The translations under genes were made by a program, and so were the position numbers. The notes beneath the pieces are model-generated. The model saw only the letters and a program-made list of their open reading frames with translations, was not told the DNA's origin and did not search any database. From Bradyrhizobium sp. 199 (GTDB lineage Bacteria > Pseudomonadota > Alphaproteobacteria > Rhizobiales > Xanthobacteraceae): DNA of 64,000 bases. Shown piece by piece: positions 7,471 through 19,364 of the stretch (positions are counted from its first letter, which is position 1; the number at the start of each line of letters is the position of its first letter). The stretch spans positions 1 through 64,000 of the forward strand of contig NZ_JADPJI010000011.1 in assembly GCF_023073355.1 (NCBI RefSeq), written 5' to 3'.

Positions 7471-9228
7471 TCAGCGCGCCGCGGTCGGCTCCGGCCGGGC
7501 CGGCTCGCCGGTTTTGCCGAGGACGTGGATCTCGCCGTCCTCGACCAACGCCACCTTGCGGGTATGGAAGGCATCAAGTGTCGAGCGGTGGCCGATCGAG
7601 ACGATGGTGGCTTGTGGCAGCTTCTCCGTCAGCAGCCGATAAAGCCGGTCCTCGGACGGCTCGTCCAGCGAGGCAGTCGCCTCGTCGAGGAACAGATAGT
7701 CCGGCACGTGCAGCAGCGCGCGGGCAAGCCCAAGGCGTTGCTGTTCGCCAAGCGACAGTGTCCGGTTCCAATGTCCGTCCTCGTCGAGACGTTCCGCCAG
7801 CCGCTTCATGCCGACTGCAATCAAGGCGTCGCGGACCTTCTCGGCCGGGATGGAGCCGTGCTCGGCCGGGTAGATGATGGCGTCGCCCAGCGGGCCGATC
7901 GGGAAATACGGCCGCTGCGGCAGCATCATCAGCTTCGACTTCTCGGGAATGGCGATCGTGCCGGAGCCGAACGGCCAGATGCCGGCGATGGCCCGGAACA
8001 GTGTCGACTTGCCGGAGCCCGACGAGCCGGTCACCAGCACCCGCTCCGACGGCTGGATCGTAAAGGCATCGGCTGCCACAAGAGGTGCGCCGTTCGGCAG
8101 TCTGACCAGCAACTGCTCCAGCACCATTGCCTTGCCGCTCGATGATTTGACCTCGATGCTCGGTTCGAGCGCCGTGCCATGGGCGGAGCTGACCGACATC
8201 TCGAAGCCATCGAGGCGGGCGATCACCGAGCGCCACTCTGCGAGCGAGCGATAGGCGGTGACGAAGAAGGACAGCGCATCCTGCACGCTGCCGAACGCCG
8301 AGCCGGTCTGCATCATGTCGCCGAGCTGGATGCGCTTGGCGAAGTAGGCCGGCGCCACCACCACATAGGGAAAGATCGTTGCAGCCTGACCGTAGCTTGC
8401 CGTGAAGGCGGTCAGGCGCTTGGTCCGGCTCATGATCTCGTACCAATTGCTGATGACGAAGCCGAAGCGCCGCAGCAGATAGCCTCGCTCCGCGTTCTCA
8501 CCCTTCAAAAGGGCGACCTGCTCGGAATTTTCCCGCACGCGGATCAGGTTGAAGCGGAAGTCGGCCTCAAAGCGCTGCTGCTCGAAATTGAGATTGATGA
8601 GCGGGGCGCCGATCCAGTGCGTCAGCCCGGTCCCGAGAATCGCGTAGACCAGCGCGCACCAAACCAGAAAGCCGGGGATGAGGATATCGGTGCCGTAGAT
8701 GTACAAAGGGGTCTTGTAGGACAGCCCCCAGAGAATGACGACGAACGAGGCCAGCGTCACGATGGACGACAAAAGGCCAAGGCCGATGGTCAGCGTTTGT
8801 TCGACGAAATTCTTGACGTCCTCGGTGATGCGCTGGTCCGGATTGTCGGCGGCGTCGCCCTTGAGCTGCATGCGGTAATGCGTGGCGCCGTCCAGCCATT
8901 CGCCGAGATAATGTCGCGTCAGCCATTGCCGCCAGCGGATCTGGAGCCATTGGTTCAGGTAGAGCTTGTAGACGGCCAGTGCGACGAAGGTGAAGGCAAG
9001 GCCAAGGAAGATCCAGACCTCCTTGACGAACTCAGGCAGATCATAGGCCTGCAGCGCGCTGTAGAACCGGTTCTGCCATTGATTGAGGAGCACATTAATC
9101 GCGACCAGCACCAGTTCCATCGCGACGACGACGGCGAGCAGGCCGCGGCCAACCCATTTGTCCTCCGACCAGAAATAAGGGGCGGCGATTCGCCAGACGG
9201 TCGCGAGCGTGGCGCTGATGTTCTTCAC
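7471..9228 (-). CDS. SbmA/BacA-like ABC transporter, fused permease and ATPase
   Basis: 585 residues from GTG 9228 (VKNISATLATV); a TTG at 9273 would add 15 residues. The N-terminal half has about six membrane segments and the SbmA/BacA-like transmembrane domain. The C-terminal half is an ABC ATPase with Walker A GSSGSGKST, signature LSLGEQQRLGLARA and Walker B LFLDEATASLDE. This fused architecture is that of the YddA/Rv1819c and Bradyrhizobium BclA group, which import peptides or cobalamin. Bradyrhizobium genomes carry several such paralogues, so this need not be BclA itself. It is convergent with the TorF-type gene. Confidence 0.9.
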   Translation of the reverse strand: MKNISATLATVWRIAAPYFWSEDKWVGRGLLAVVVAMELVLVAINVLLNQWQNRFYSALQAYDLPEFVKEVWIFLGLAFTFVALAVYKLYLNQWLQIRWRQWLTRHYLGEWLDGATHYRMQLKGDAADNPDQRITEDVKNFVEQTLTIGLGLLSSIVTLASFVVILWGLSYKTPLYIYGTDILIPGFLVWCALVYAILGTGLTHWIGAPLINLNFEQQRFEADFRFNLIRVRENSEQVALLKGENAERGYLLRRFGFVISNWYEIMSRTKRLTAFTASYGQAATIFPYVVVAPAYFAKRIQLGDMMQTGSAFGSVQDALSFFVTAYRSLAEWRSVIARLDGFEMSVSSAHGTALEPSIEVKSSSGKAMVLEQLLVRLPNGAPLVAADAFTIQPSERVLVTGSSGSGKSTLFRAIAGIWPFGSGTIAIPEKSKLMMLPQRPYFPIGPLGDAIIYPAEHGSIPAEKVRDALIAVGMKRLAERLDEDGHWNRTLSLGEQQRLGLARALLHVPDYLFLDEATASLDEPSEDRLYRLLTEKLPQATIVSIGHRSTLDAFHTRKVALVEDGEIHVLGKTGEPARPEPTAAR

Positions 9229-9542
9229 AGAGCAGGGTCTCCCAGGGGGATGTGCACAACCACCCGGAGCCAAGGACTTGAGGCCATGGCGGAAATGGGC
9301 GCGCTTAGACTAAAGTCGCAAGTTCTGCAATTTGCGTTGGCTTGTCGCAGCTTGCAACCCTAGCATGGGGCTCGACGGCGCGGGGTGGGGTGCTCCGGGA
9401 TTTTCGCGAGCTTGTGAGCGGACGGGAACCGCTGCAACCGCGAGGAATTCGCGTCCAGCTCGGGGGTTATCGCTTCCAGCGTCAAGCAGGATCGGCTCTC
9501 CACGCGGGCCGTCTGCCGCAAACATGCGTGGGGAGGAAGATC

Positions 9543-11207
<1,665 letters not shown>

Positions 11208-11232
11208 CGGGCTACGTCCGGTTTCGACGCAG

Positions 11233-11264
11233 ATCCCCGCGAGGTTCGCCCCGCGGGGATTTTT
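11233..11264 (+). terminator. Rho-independent terminator after lldP
   Basis: ATCCCCGCG (11233-11241) pairs with CGCGGGGAT (11252-11260), followed by a run of T. Confidence 0.9.
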
Positions 11265-11344
11265 GCATTCTGATTGAGCGAACCTTCTCAATGGCGCCGC
11301 CGTCTTATAGAAGGTGCGGCAAATCGGGTTTCACGAGAGGTCTC

Positions 11345-11743
11345 ATGGTTTCGCTCAAGCGGTTGGTGGGTGCGGCGGTTGCAATGCTCGCGATGTCCAC
11401 GTTCGCGTGGGCGGAGGACGGTTTTCCGTTCGGTACCGAAATGACGCTGGAAGCGCTGCCGCTAGCCGGCTCCAAGCGGATTCCGAACATCGAGATCGGC
11501 GACCATGGCGAGGTCGTGCTGGAGCTCTGGTGCAAGGCCGGCAAGGGTCAGTTTTCGGTCGCCGGCAATACCGTGATCTTCGTTCCCGGCCAGATCCAGG
11601 ATCGTTCCTGTCCGCCGGCAAGAGCGCAGGCCGACGACGAACTCGTCGCAGCGCTCTCCAGTGTCGAGACCTGGAAGCGCCAGGGCGACGTGCTGACGCT
11701 GATCGGCCCCAAGCCGCTGCGCTTTCGCACGACGGGGAATTAA
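11345..11743 (+). CDS. Exported protein of unknown function, META/HslJ-like size
   Basis: 132 residues. The N-terminus MVSLKRLVGAAVAMLAMSTF ends in AWA-E, a clear Sec signal peptide. The mature protein has two cysteines (CKAG and SCPP) and beta-rich segments such as GEVVLELWCKAGKG, reminiscent of small META/HslJ-type exported domains, but I cannot assign it firmly. The long frame in front of ATG 11345 is a shadow of lldP. It stands alone between a terminator and a repeat region. Confidence 0.75.
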   Translation: MVSLKRLVGAAVAMLAMSTFAWAEDGFPFGTEMTLEALPLAGSKRIPNIEIGDHGEVVLELWCKAGKGQFSVAGNTVIFVPGQIQDRSCPPARAQADDELVAALSSVETWKRQGDVLTLIGPKPLRFRTTGN

Positions 11744-11754
11744 GGGCTCTCGTG

Positions 11755-11900
11755 TCCCGGAGAAGGCCCGTCGCTCCCGGCGATGCGAAGCATCGTCCGG
11801 TGCGATGCGCCGCAGAGCCGGGACCTAGATTCCATCGGCAAATTCGCGTGTCGCCTCTGGGCCCCTCGCAGCGCTTCGCGCCGCGTCCGGGGCACAAAAC
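11755..11900. repeat. Intergenic palindrome-rich element
   Basis: GC-rich sequence with inverted segments (gcgatgcgaagcatcg, and cccgg/ccggg blocks at both ends, gtcccgg ... ccggggcac). It separates two convergent genes and resembles the REP-like elements common in Bradyrhizobium intergenic space. Family membership is inferred. Confidence 0.5.
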
Positions 11901-13112
11901 CTATTTCCACACCGACTTGTCGGCATCCCAGCGCTGGCCCCTGAGCTCCTTGGTGAGGGCCTCGATCGAACCGTTGTCGTCGGGCTGCTCGCCTTCCTCG
12001 TCGACCGAGGCGTCGTCGGAGAGATTGAGCTTGGCGCCGCTGCTCTCGTCCGCAGTCGTCGTCGCGGGACTGCCGATCCAGAGCATGAGCTTGTCGGTCG
12101 TGCCCGGCTTGTCGGGCGAGACGAGCCCTGCGACCTCGATCGTGTCGGTCAGCTCGAGCGCGGGAAAATCCTGGTTTGGCCGCTTGAACACCAGCTTGAG
12201 CTTGCCCGTGGCGGAATTGAAGCTCTGCGAGACCGGCTTCGCCGCGAGCGTTCGGCTCAACACGTTCGAGACGGCGGCCGTGAGCTTGTTGCGGTTGATC
12301 TTGTCGCCCTCGCGCCAGTCGGCCGCCGCGAAGCGGATGGTGCGGTCCATCTCGGTCATTCCGGCGGTCCAGCCTGCGGCGGTGACGCCGGGCATCGCCT
12401 TGAATTTCGCCAGCAGCGCGCCGGCGCGCTCGGGATCGACCGACATGTTGATGGTCTGCTCGCCTGCGCGCAGCGCATCGCAGCCGACATTGAGGCTCGC
12501 CAGCGTCACCTCAACCTCCTGGCCCTTCAGGCCCCTCAGGAAGTCGGTCGCCGCATCCAGCTTGACCTTGACGGCGATCGCCTCGGGCGAGACGTCGGTG
12601 AAATCCTTCGGCTGCGGCGTGATGCCGTCGTCGGAGGTCTGGTTGTCCTGAAATTCCTTCTCGCTGAGGTCGGAATTGTCGGGCGAGGTCACCTCCGTCA
12701 CCACTTGGCCGATGCTGATCTGGCCGCGGAATTCGAAGCTGTCCCCGCTCTGCTTGCGCAGCAGCTTGACGTTGACGGGCGCCTTTTCGGTGATGCTCTG
12801 CGTCGTGCCCGTCAGCGTCTGGCCGGCGACCTGAAGATTGACGACGAAGCGGTCCTTGCGGGCGGAATTCTTGGCGATGGGATAGCAGACGTCGAGCACG
12901 GCCGCCGTGACCGTCTTGCCCTGGCGCGTTTCCTTCAGGATCGCGTCGGCATTGCCGTCCATCAGCCCGTCGATCGAGGTGAAATAGCGCGTCTCCACGC
13001 CCCCGGGCGCCGTGGCCTTGGGTGACAGCTTCATCTGGGCGGATGCGGAATGTGGCGAAGCGGCGAGCAGAGCCACCACAAGGGCTGTCGAACAAACCAG
13101 AAGCGCACGCAT
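11901..13112 (-). CDS. Exported protein of unknown function
   Basis: 403 residues from ATG 13112, or 406 from ATG 13121; a GAGG box sits 9 bases before the former. It starts MRALLVCSTALVVALLAA with cleavage after ASA-Q. The mature protein is soluble-looking, rich in charged residues, with two cysteines in the middle (DVCYP and NVGCDAL) and an acidic DDASVDEEGEQPDD stretch near the C-terminus. I do not recognise a named domain. It is convergent with the small exported gene at 11345. Confidence 0.75.
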   Translation of the reverse strand: MRALLVCSTALVVALLAASPHSASAQMKLSPKATAPGGVETRYFTSIDGLMDGNADAILKETRQGKTVTAAVLDVCYPIAKNSARKDRFVVNLQVAGQTLTGTTQSITEKAPVNVKLLRKQSGDSFEFRGQISIGQVVTEVTSPDNSDLSEKEFQDNQTSDDGITPQPKDFTDVSPEAIAVKVKLDAATDFLRGLKGQEVEVTLASLNVGCDALRAGEQTINMSVDPERAGALLAKFKAMPGVTAAGWTAGMTEMDRTIRFAAADWREGDKINRNKLTAAVSNVLSRTLAAKPVSQSFNSATGKLKLVFKRPNQDFPALELTDTIEVAGLVSPDKPGTTDKLMLWIGSPATTTADESSGAKLNLSDDASVDEEGEQPDDNGSIEALTKELRGQRWDADKSVWK

Positions 13113-13134
13113 GGCGGACATCCTCGCGCAACGG

Positions 13135-13179
13135 GCATGATCCGGAAAAGTGTGAAGCGGTTTTCCAGGAGGATCATGC
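13135..13179. repeat. Imperfect palindrome GCATGATCC...GGATCATGC
   Basis: 45-bp element with matching ends GCATGATCC and GGATCATGC and inner arms GGAAAAG...CGGTTTTCC. It is of the type I recall as a frequent dispersed palindrome in Bradyrhizobium. It lies just upstream of the exported-protein gene on the minus strand. Confidence 0.65.
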
Positions 13180-13255
13180 CCAAACAATTCGAATCGGCGC
13201 GCCACCGTAGTGGGTTTTGGCCGTCGGTTGAATCGGAAAGCTGACGGCAGGGTCG

Positions 13256-13287
13256 GGAAAAAAGAAGGCCGCCCGGAGGCGGCCTTC
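13256..13287 (-). terminator. Rho-independent terminator of groESL
   Basis: On the minus strand GAAGGCCGCC pairs with GGCGGCCTTC around a 4-base loop, followed by TTTTTT (read as AAAAAA at 13258-13263). Confidence 0.9.
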
Positions 13288-13312
13288 GCAACATTGTAAT
13301 GAAAGGATCTGC

Positions 13313-14935
<1,623 letters not shown>

Positions 14936-14982
14936 TTCTGCAATCCCTCGTGTTTTGTGATGTGTCTGCCGCAATTTTTTCC

Positions 14983-15110
14983 GTCATTGCCGGGCCTGAC
15001 CCGCCTGCGCGGCCGAAGCCGCTTCGGCGAGGCGTAGGCCCGGCAATCCATCTTCACTTGAAAAATGATGGATGCCCGGGTCAGGGCCCGGGCACATGAC
15101 GATGAGACAT
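14983..15110. repeat. REP-like element inside the groES-groEL operon
   Basis: Nested inverted repeats: cgtcattgccgggcct ... aggcccggcaatcca, and ggatgcccgggtcagggcccgggcacatgacg. It resembles the elements at 47991-48108 and 60275-60359. It occupies most of the groES-groEL gap and could form a stable RNA structure in the transcript. Confidence 0.7.
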
Positions 15111-15135
15111 TCAGCGGCTGTTCAGGCAGATGACC

Positions 15136-15432
15136 TTAGGCCAGAACGCCCATGATGTCCGACTCCTTCATGATCAGGAGATCTTCGTTGTCGATCTTGA
15201 CCTCGGTGCCCGACCACTTGCCGAACAGCACGCGGTCACCGACCTTGAGGTCGATCGGGGTCAGCTTGCCGGCCTCGTCCCGGCCACCGGGGCCGACGGC
15301 GACGATCTCGCCCTGGGACGGCTTTTCCTTGGCGGTGTCCGGAATGATGATGCCGCCCCTGGTCTTTTCCTCGGCGTCGATACGTTTGACCACGACACGG
15401 TCATGCAGCGGACGAAGTTTGGATTTAGCCAT
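15136..15432 (-). CDS. groES: Co-chaperonin GroES (10 kDa)
   Basis: 98 residues, full length. It starts MAKSKLRPLHDRVVVKRID and has the mobile-loop region EEKTRGGIIIPDTAKEKP at about residues 17-34, then VLFGKWSGTEVK and the C-terminal ESDIMGVLA. It caps GroEL during folding cycles. It is first in the operon, with a CIRCE operator and promoter about 90-160 bp upstream of the start. Confidence 0.97.
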   Translation of the reverse strand: MAKSKLRPLHDRVVVKRIDAEEKTRGGIIIPDTAKEKPSQGEIVAVGPGGRDEAGKLTPIDLKVGDRVLFGKWSGTEVKIDNEDLLIMKESDIMGVLA

Positions 15433-15525
15433 GGCGTTTCCCTTTGGAGGCTCGCTTCGGAAGTGAAGTGAAATGGGTGGGCGGGGCTGCCGTCCACCCC
15501 CTGTCCAGAGGATCGAACGGCGCGC

Positions 15526-15552
15526 TTAGCAATCGGGCTTTCCGAGTGCTAA
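15526..15552. promoter_or_regulatory. CIRCE operator (HrcA binding site)
   Basis: TTAGCAATC-N9-GAGTGCTAA matches the consensus TTAGCACTC-N9-GAGTGCTAA with one changed position in one arm. It lies between the groES promoter and start, as in other HrcA-repressed groESL operons. The inference is heat-shock control through HrcA; hrcA itself is not in this window. Confidence 0.93.
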
Positions 15553-15564
15553 TGGTGGGCCCGG

Positions 15565-15592
15565 AAATATGGCTTGGCCGCGATCCTGTCAA
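15565..15592 (-). promoter_or_regulatory. Promoter of groESL
   Basis: On the minus strand TTGACA (15587-15592), a 16-base spacer and ATATTT (15565-15570) lie just upstream of CIRCE. The sequence CTTGACA...CCATATTT could also serve an alphaproteobacterial RpoH sigma factor. Confidence 0.65.
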
Positions 15593-15748
15593 GCAAAGGT
15601 GGTTAAGCGATTGGTGAGGCGGATATAGGATGGTGGCATTGGAAACTCGTTCGGGGCGCCGGCGTGTCAAAGGACGTCATTGCTCCGGCAGCGTTTTTGC
15701 GCTTGGCTGCGGGAGGGGTGCGGCCATGGTTTTGTTCGGGGGAATGCC

Positions 15749-16270
15749 ATGATCAGTTCAGCTCACGCGCGCACGGTTGCCAATCTGGCGGCCGCCTCTT
15801 GTCTGGCGCTGCTGCTGGCCGCTTGCGGTGGCGGCATGAGCCTGCCGTCCTTCTCGTCGTCCTCGCCGCCGCCCGAAGCCGAGCCCGGCGCCGGCCCGGA
15901 AATGCCTGCGACAATTCGCGCCGACGAGATCGTGGGCCGCTGGGGTCTGGCCTCGTTCCAGAATCCGGCCGACCGCGCCCGCACCGAGGCTGCCGCCCGG
16001 GCCCAGTGCAAGAATCCCTACGTCATCACCGCCGGCTCCTCCGGTGGCGTGATCATGCATCTGGCCGACCAGGCCACGCCCCAGGAGCTGCGGCTGAAGG
16101 GCTCGCCGAGCGGCAAGAACTACATCGGGCCGGCGGGTCCGACCCCGGGCGACCAGGACCGCGAGATCGTCTCCTTCGACGGTCGGGTCCTGATCACCCG
16201 CTTCATCGACAAGGACGCCGCCATTCGCTACGGCAACATGGTCTACGTCCGCTGCGCGCCGAAAGCGTGA
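15749..16270 (+). CDS. Putative lipoprotein of unknown function
   Basis: 173 residues from ATG 15749, preceded by GGGGGAA. The signal sequence ends with lipobox LLAAC (cysteine near residue 25), followed by a Gly/Ser/Pro-rich linker. The globular part has two cysteines (AQCKNPY and VRCAPKA) likely to be disulfide-bonded, and the sequence EIVGRWGLASFQNP. I do not recognise a named family. It is monocistronic and convergent with cheZ across a shared terminator. Confidence 0.8.
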   Translation: MISSAHARTVANLAAASCLALLLAACGGGMSLPSFSSSSPPPEAEPGAGPEMPATIRADEIVGRWGLASFQNPADRARTEAAARAQCKNPYVITAGSSGGVIMHLADQATPQELRLKGSPSGKNYIGPAGPTPGDQDREIVSFDGRVLITRFIDKDAAIRYGNMVYVRCAPKA

Positions 16271-16275
16271 GTTTC

Positions 16276-16362
16276 CACTGTCATTCCGGGGCACGCCAAG
16301 CGTGAACCCGGAATCTCGAGATTCCGGTTCGGTCCTGCGGACTGCCCCGGAATGACGGTTGG
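16276..16362. repeat. Inverted repeat cattccgggg...ccccggaatg
   Basis: Outer arms gtcattccggggca and tgccccggaatgac flank inner arms cccggaatctcgagattccgg. It forms a long potential hairpin of REP type between convergent genes. Confidence 0.65.
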
Positions 16363-16378
16363 ATGGAGGCAAAAACAA

Positions 16379-16405
16379 AAACGCCGGCCGCAGGGCCGGC
16401 GTTTT
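16379..16405. terminator. Bidirectional terminator between the lipoprotein and cheZ genes
   Basis: ACGCCGGCC / GGCCGGCGT, a 9-bp stem with loop GCAG. A-rich sequence precedes it and TTTT follows, so it can work in both directions for the convergent genes. Confidence 0.85.
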
Positions 16406-16430
16406 GCTTTTCCGTATACCGCATCGCGCT

Positions 16431-17210
16431 TTAGTCGAACAGCGCGTCGATGTCGTCCTGCGAGGCGTGGCCGACGTCGCCGTTGAGCTTCGGACCGTTG
16501 AGAAGCTTTTCGTCCTCGCTGCGATTGTCCACCTGCGCCGGCACGTGGGACTTGATCGCGTCGACGCCGCCCCAGATCTCCATCATCGCATTGATGTGCT
16601 GCTCGATGAACTTCATCGTGCCCATGACCTTGCTGATGCGCTGGCCGGTCAGGTCCTGGAAATTGCAGGCTTCGAAGATCGAGATGACGCGCTCCTGGAT
16701 GTCGTCGGCGAGCCGCTTCTGCTGATCGGCCGAGTCCACCTTGGACATCGCGCTGGCCGCCTGGTCGATCGACTCGGCGGCTTCGAGGATTTGCTGGGTC
16801 GCATGCTCGGTGCCGCCGACGACCGCGCCGAGCTCGCCGTTGACCTTGGCCATTTCGCCGCCGTCAAAGCTCTTGCCGTGCAGCGTCGCGATCTCGCGCT
16901 TGGTACGGTCGATGGCGTCGTGGATGAGGTCGAGCTCGACCTTCAGCTTCTCGCACTGCTCGATCTGCGCCCGGTACGTATCGAGCATGGTACGAGCCTC
17001 GGAGAGCTCGTGGGCGGTGGAGGCGTCGATTGCCGCCATGGCTGCGCTGCCTGACAGGGGCACGCTGCCCTTCGCCATCTGTGCACGGATCGCACGTAGC
17101 TCGGTCATGATCTCGCTATGCATCGGCATTGCCTCTTCGGTTACGTCCAAAATCGGCATCTCGCCACCAGCGATATCCTCGACGCGAAAACGTTTGCGGT
17201 GAACAGCCAT
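16431..17210 (-). CDS. cheZ: Chemotaxis protein phosphatase CheZ
   Basis: 259 residues. The central part is a long coiled-coil-forming helical hairpin. The catalytic signature FQDLTGQRI (residues 184-192) places D186 and Q190 as the counterparts of the CheZ Asp/Gln pair that dephosphorylates CheY-P. The C-terminus, SQDDIDALFD, resembles the CheY-binding peptide of CheZ. It acts in the cytoplasm at chemoreceptor or flagellar sites. It is not in a che operon here; a single-domain CheY lies 43 kb away at 59842. Confidence 0.88.
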   Translation of the reverse strand: MAVHRKRFRVEDIAGGEMPILDVTEEAMPMHSEIMTELRAIRAQMAKGSVPLSGSAAMAAIDASTAHELSEARTMLDTYRAQIEQCEKLKVELDLIHDAIDRTKREIATLHGKSFDGGEMAKVNGELGAVVGGTEHATQQILEAAESIDQAASAMSKVDSADQQKRLADDIQERVISIFEACNFQDLTGQRISKVMGTMKFIEQHINAMMEIWGGVDAIKSHVPAQVDNRSEDEKLLNGPKLNGDVGHASQDDIDALFD

Positions 17211-17526
17211 CAGGATACTCCCCCCACCTCACTCACGCGTCTTTGTAGTCAGAAGCGATTTAACACGAAGTTCACAGCAGGAACTGTTGTGCGGCGTCGC
17301 GCGACGGCGCGCAAAGAAGCGATTAACCATGGCCGCGCTGCGTTCATCGAAAATAAACGCTGATCGCCAAATTGCCCCTCGGTTGACCACGTGGTGAATC
17401 CAAACGCCCGATACGTTTACCAAACAAAGCGGCTTTTGCTTTTTATTGACCACGTCGAGGGGCGCGGACCAACCATCAGCTCTCCACGGCGCATGTGATC
17501 GAGACGAAACAGTACAGAGTACGTCG
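17211..17526. other. Intergenic region, cheZ / L,D-transpeptidase (divergent)
   Basis: 316 bp, AT-richer than the flanks, with no supported gene. TTGACCACGTGG at 17383 and TTGACCACGTCG at 17446 form an 11-base direct repeat spaced 63 bp apart, a possible regulator site for either divergent gene. No promoter boxes are called with confidence. Confidence 0.4.
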
Positions 17527-18327
17527 ATGTTCAAGAAAATGTCTGTTGCGCTGCTCGGCAGCGCTTGCACCTTCATTGCCGGCGCAAATAGTGCCAGCGC
17601 CTTCGACAATTCGGTGCCGAACGATCCGCCTGCGGTGCTCTACCAGCCGCAGGTGCCGCCGGCGCCCGTGCGCGTTGCATCCAATTCGAGCATGGGCGGC
17701 GGCTTCATCGAATTCCTGTTCGGTGACGGCCGCGGCCCGGCCTACGCGCCGCAGCAGCCGGTGTACCAGCAGCAGCCCGGCTATTACGACCAGCGCCGCC
17801 TGCCGCCGATGGGCGAGCCACAAGGCGGATATCAGCAAGGCACGCTGCAGCAGGAGGCGGTCGATCCGCGGCAACGTTCGTTCGATCCGAGGTTCGAAAA
17901 ACAATCTGTTGACTATAGCGGCAAGGAAAGTCCCGGCACGATCGTGGTCGATACCCCGAACAAGTTCCTCTATCTCGTCGAGGGCAACGGCAGGGCGATG
18001 CGCTACGGCATTGGCGTGGGTCGTCCAGGCTTCACCTGGTCCGGCGTGAAGTCGATCACCGCCAAGCGCGAATGGCCGGCCTGGACCCCGCCGGCGGAAA
18101 TGATCGCGCGCCGCCCCGACCTTCCCCGACACATGGAAGGCGGTCCGGAGAACCCGCTCGGCGCCCGCGCGATGTATCTCGGCTCGACGCTATACCGCAT
18201 CCACGGCTCCAACGAGCCCTGGACCATCGGCACCAACGTCTCCTCCGGCTGCATCCGCATGCGCAACGAGGACGTCATCGACCTCTACGGCCGCGTCAAT
18301 GTCGGCACCAAGGTCGTGGTGATGTAG
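17527..18327 (+). CDS. L,D-transpeptidase (YkuD domain)
   Basis: 266 residues from ATG 17527. The N-terminal signal (MFKKMSVALLGSACTFIAG) ends near ASA-F. A Pro/Gln/Tyr-rich linker spans about residues 70-130, and the YkuD catalytic domain fills the C-terminal half. The active-site signature HGSNEPW...SSGCIRM contains the catalytic Cys, with His upstream. It probably forms 3-3 cross-links in peptidoglycan or attaches proteins to it in the periplasm. It is divergent from cheZ, and a terminator follows. Confidence 0.92.
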   Translation: MFKKMSVALLGSACTFIAGANSASAFDNSVPNDPPAVLYQPQVPPAPVRVASNSSMGGGFIEFLFGDGRGPAYAPQQPVYQQQPGYYDQRRLPPMGEPQGGYQQGTLQQEAVDPRQRSFDPRFEKQSVDYSGKESPGTIVVDTPNKFLYLVEGNGRAMRYGIGVGRPGFTWSGVKSITAKREWPAWTPPAEMIARRPDLPRHMEGGPENPLGARAMYLGSTLYRIHGSNEPWTIGTNVSSGCIRMRNEDVIDLYGRVNVGTKVVVM

Positions 18328-18349
18328 GCGCATCGCGCTCGAAACTAAA

Positions 18350-18372
18350 ACGGCCGCCTCATCGGCGGCCGT
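18350..18372. terminator. Bidirectional hairpin between convergent genes
   Basis: CGGCCGCC (18351-18358) pairs with GGCGGCCG (18364-18371). AAAA lies before it and TTGT after it, fitting termination in either direction. Confidence 0.7.
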
Positions 18373-18398
18373 TGTCGTTTGGAGCAAGACAAGAAGCG

Positions 18399-19238
18399 TC
18401 AGGCGTAGTCGCTTCCGCCATCGTCTCCGCCGCCGAAGTCGCTGTTGTCGGCCAGGTCTACTGGATCGTCATTGTCGCTCTGATCGCTGTAATTCGGGTC
18501 GTCGTTCGAAGCCTGATTCGTGAAGCCCTGGCGGGATTCGCCGGCACGGTCGTGGTTCGCGCCGATATCGTTCAAGCCGGCATCGCGTGCGAGCGATCCG
18601 CCGGACTGGTCGCTGCCGCTCCAGGGGCCTCCACCAGCGCTGCGGTCGCCCATTGCGTTGGTGTCGCCGAAGGCCTGCTGGTGCGATCCGCCCATCATGC
18701 CGCGGATGCTTGAGAGCAGCAGCGAGCCGCCGACAACGCCGGCCGCAGCTGCCGCTGCCGTGCCGAGGAACGAGCCGCCGCCACCGCCCATCGGCGGCGA
18801 GCCGTAGCCTTGCCCCGGTCCTTGATTTGGTCCTTGGCCGTAAGCCTGCCCGTAGGGCGGCTGGCCGTAGCCCGGCTGGGGCTGCTGCATCGCCTGGCCG
18901 CTATTCCACACCGGCCGCGAATCACGCGGCTGCACGGTCGGCACCGAGCCGCGTGATGGGCTCCCGCCGAACAGTGTATCGCGCATGGTATCCAGAAAGC
19001 CGCCGGACTGCGCCTGCTCGGGCGCATGGGCCGCTTCCAGCTCCTGGATGCGGTGATGGGCACGCTTCAGCGCTTCGTCCTGCAACAGCGTGGTCTGCAC
19101 CAGCGCGTACACGGCGCCGGGGGCCTTGCGCAGCCCGTCGGAGATCGCAGCGATCGCGTCGGGATCGCGCGGTGCATTTTCCAGCTTTGAAAGCCGGTCG
19201 AAAAGGTCGTCGACGAGCTGGCGTTCCTGCGGCGTCAT
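18399..19238 (-). CDS. DUF2076 domain-containing protein
   Basis: 279 residues from ATG 19238, preceded by AGGAGAC. The N-terminal 90 residues (MTPQERQLVDDLFDRL...) match the DUF2076 family. Then comes a low-complexity Gln/Pro/Gly/Tyr-rich region (about 115-170), a short hydrophobic Ala/Gly segment (TAAAAAAGVVGGSLLLSSI, about 175-195) and an acidic Asp/Asn/Gly-rich tail. The function of the family is unknown. The hydrophobic segment suggests membrane association. Confidence 0.85.
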   Translation of the reverse strand: MTPQERQLVDDLFDRLSKLENAPRDPDAIAAISDGLRKAPGAVYALVQTTLLQDEALKRAHHRIQELEAAHAPEQAQSGGFLDTMRDTLFGGSPSRGSVPTVQPRDSRPVWNSGQAMQQPQPGYGQPPYGQAYGQGPNQGPGQGYGSPPMGGGGGSFLGTAAAAAAGVVGGSLLLSSIRGMMGGSHQQAFGDTNAMGDRSAGGGPWSGSDQSGGSLARDAGLNDIGANHDRAGESRQGFTNQASNDDPNYSDQSDNDDPVDLADNSDFGGGDDGGSDYA

Positions 19239-19364
19239 GATCTGTCTCCTGCGCGCAAAACCAAGCGCGCAGGAGATGTAGGGTTCCATTGTGGCCCCAA
19301 CAGTGCCGGCCGGATTAAATTTCGGTATGCGACAAGCTGCCCCGTGGCTTGCAGTCCGCCGGTT

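Noticed and set aside
8179..9363. 394-codon plus-strand open frame opposite the ABC transporter
   Set aside because: It is antisense to a well-supported gene; high GC in third positions keeps the opposite frame open, and the peptide has no recognisable domain.
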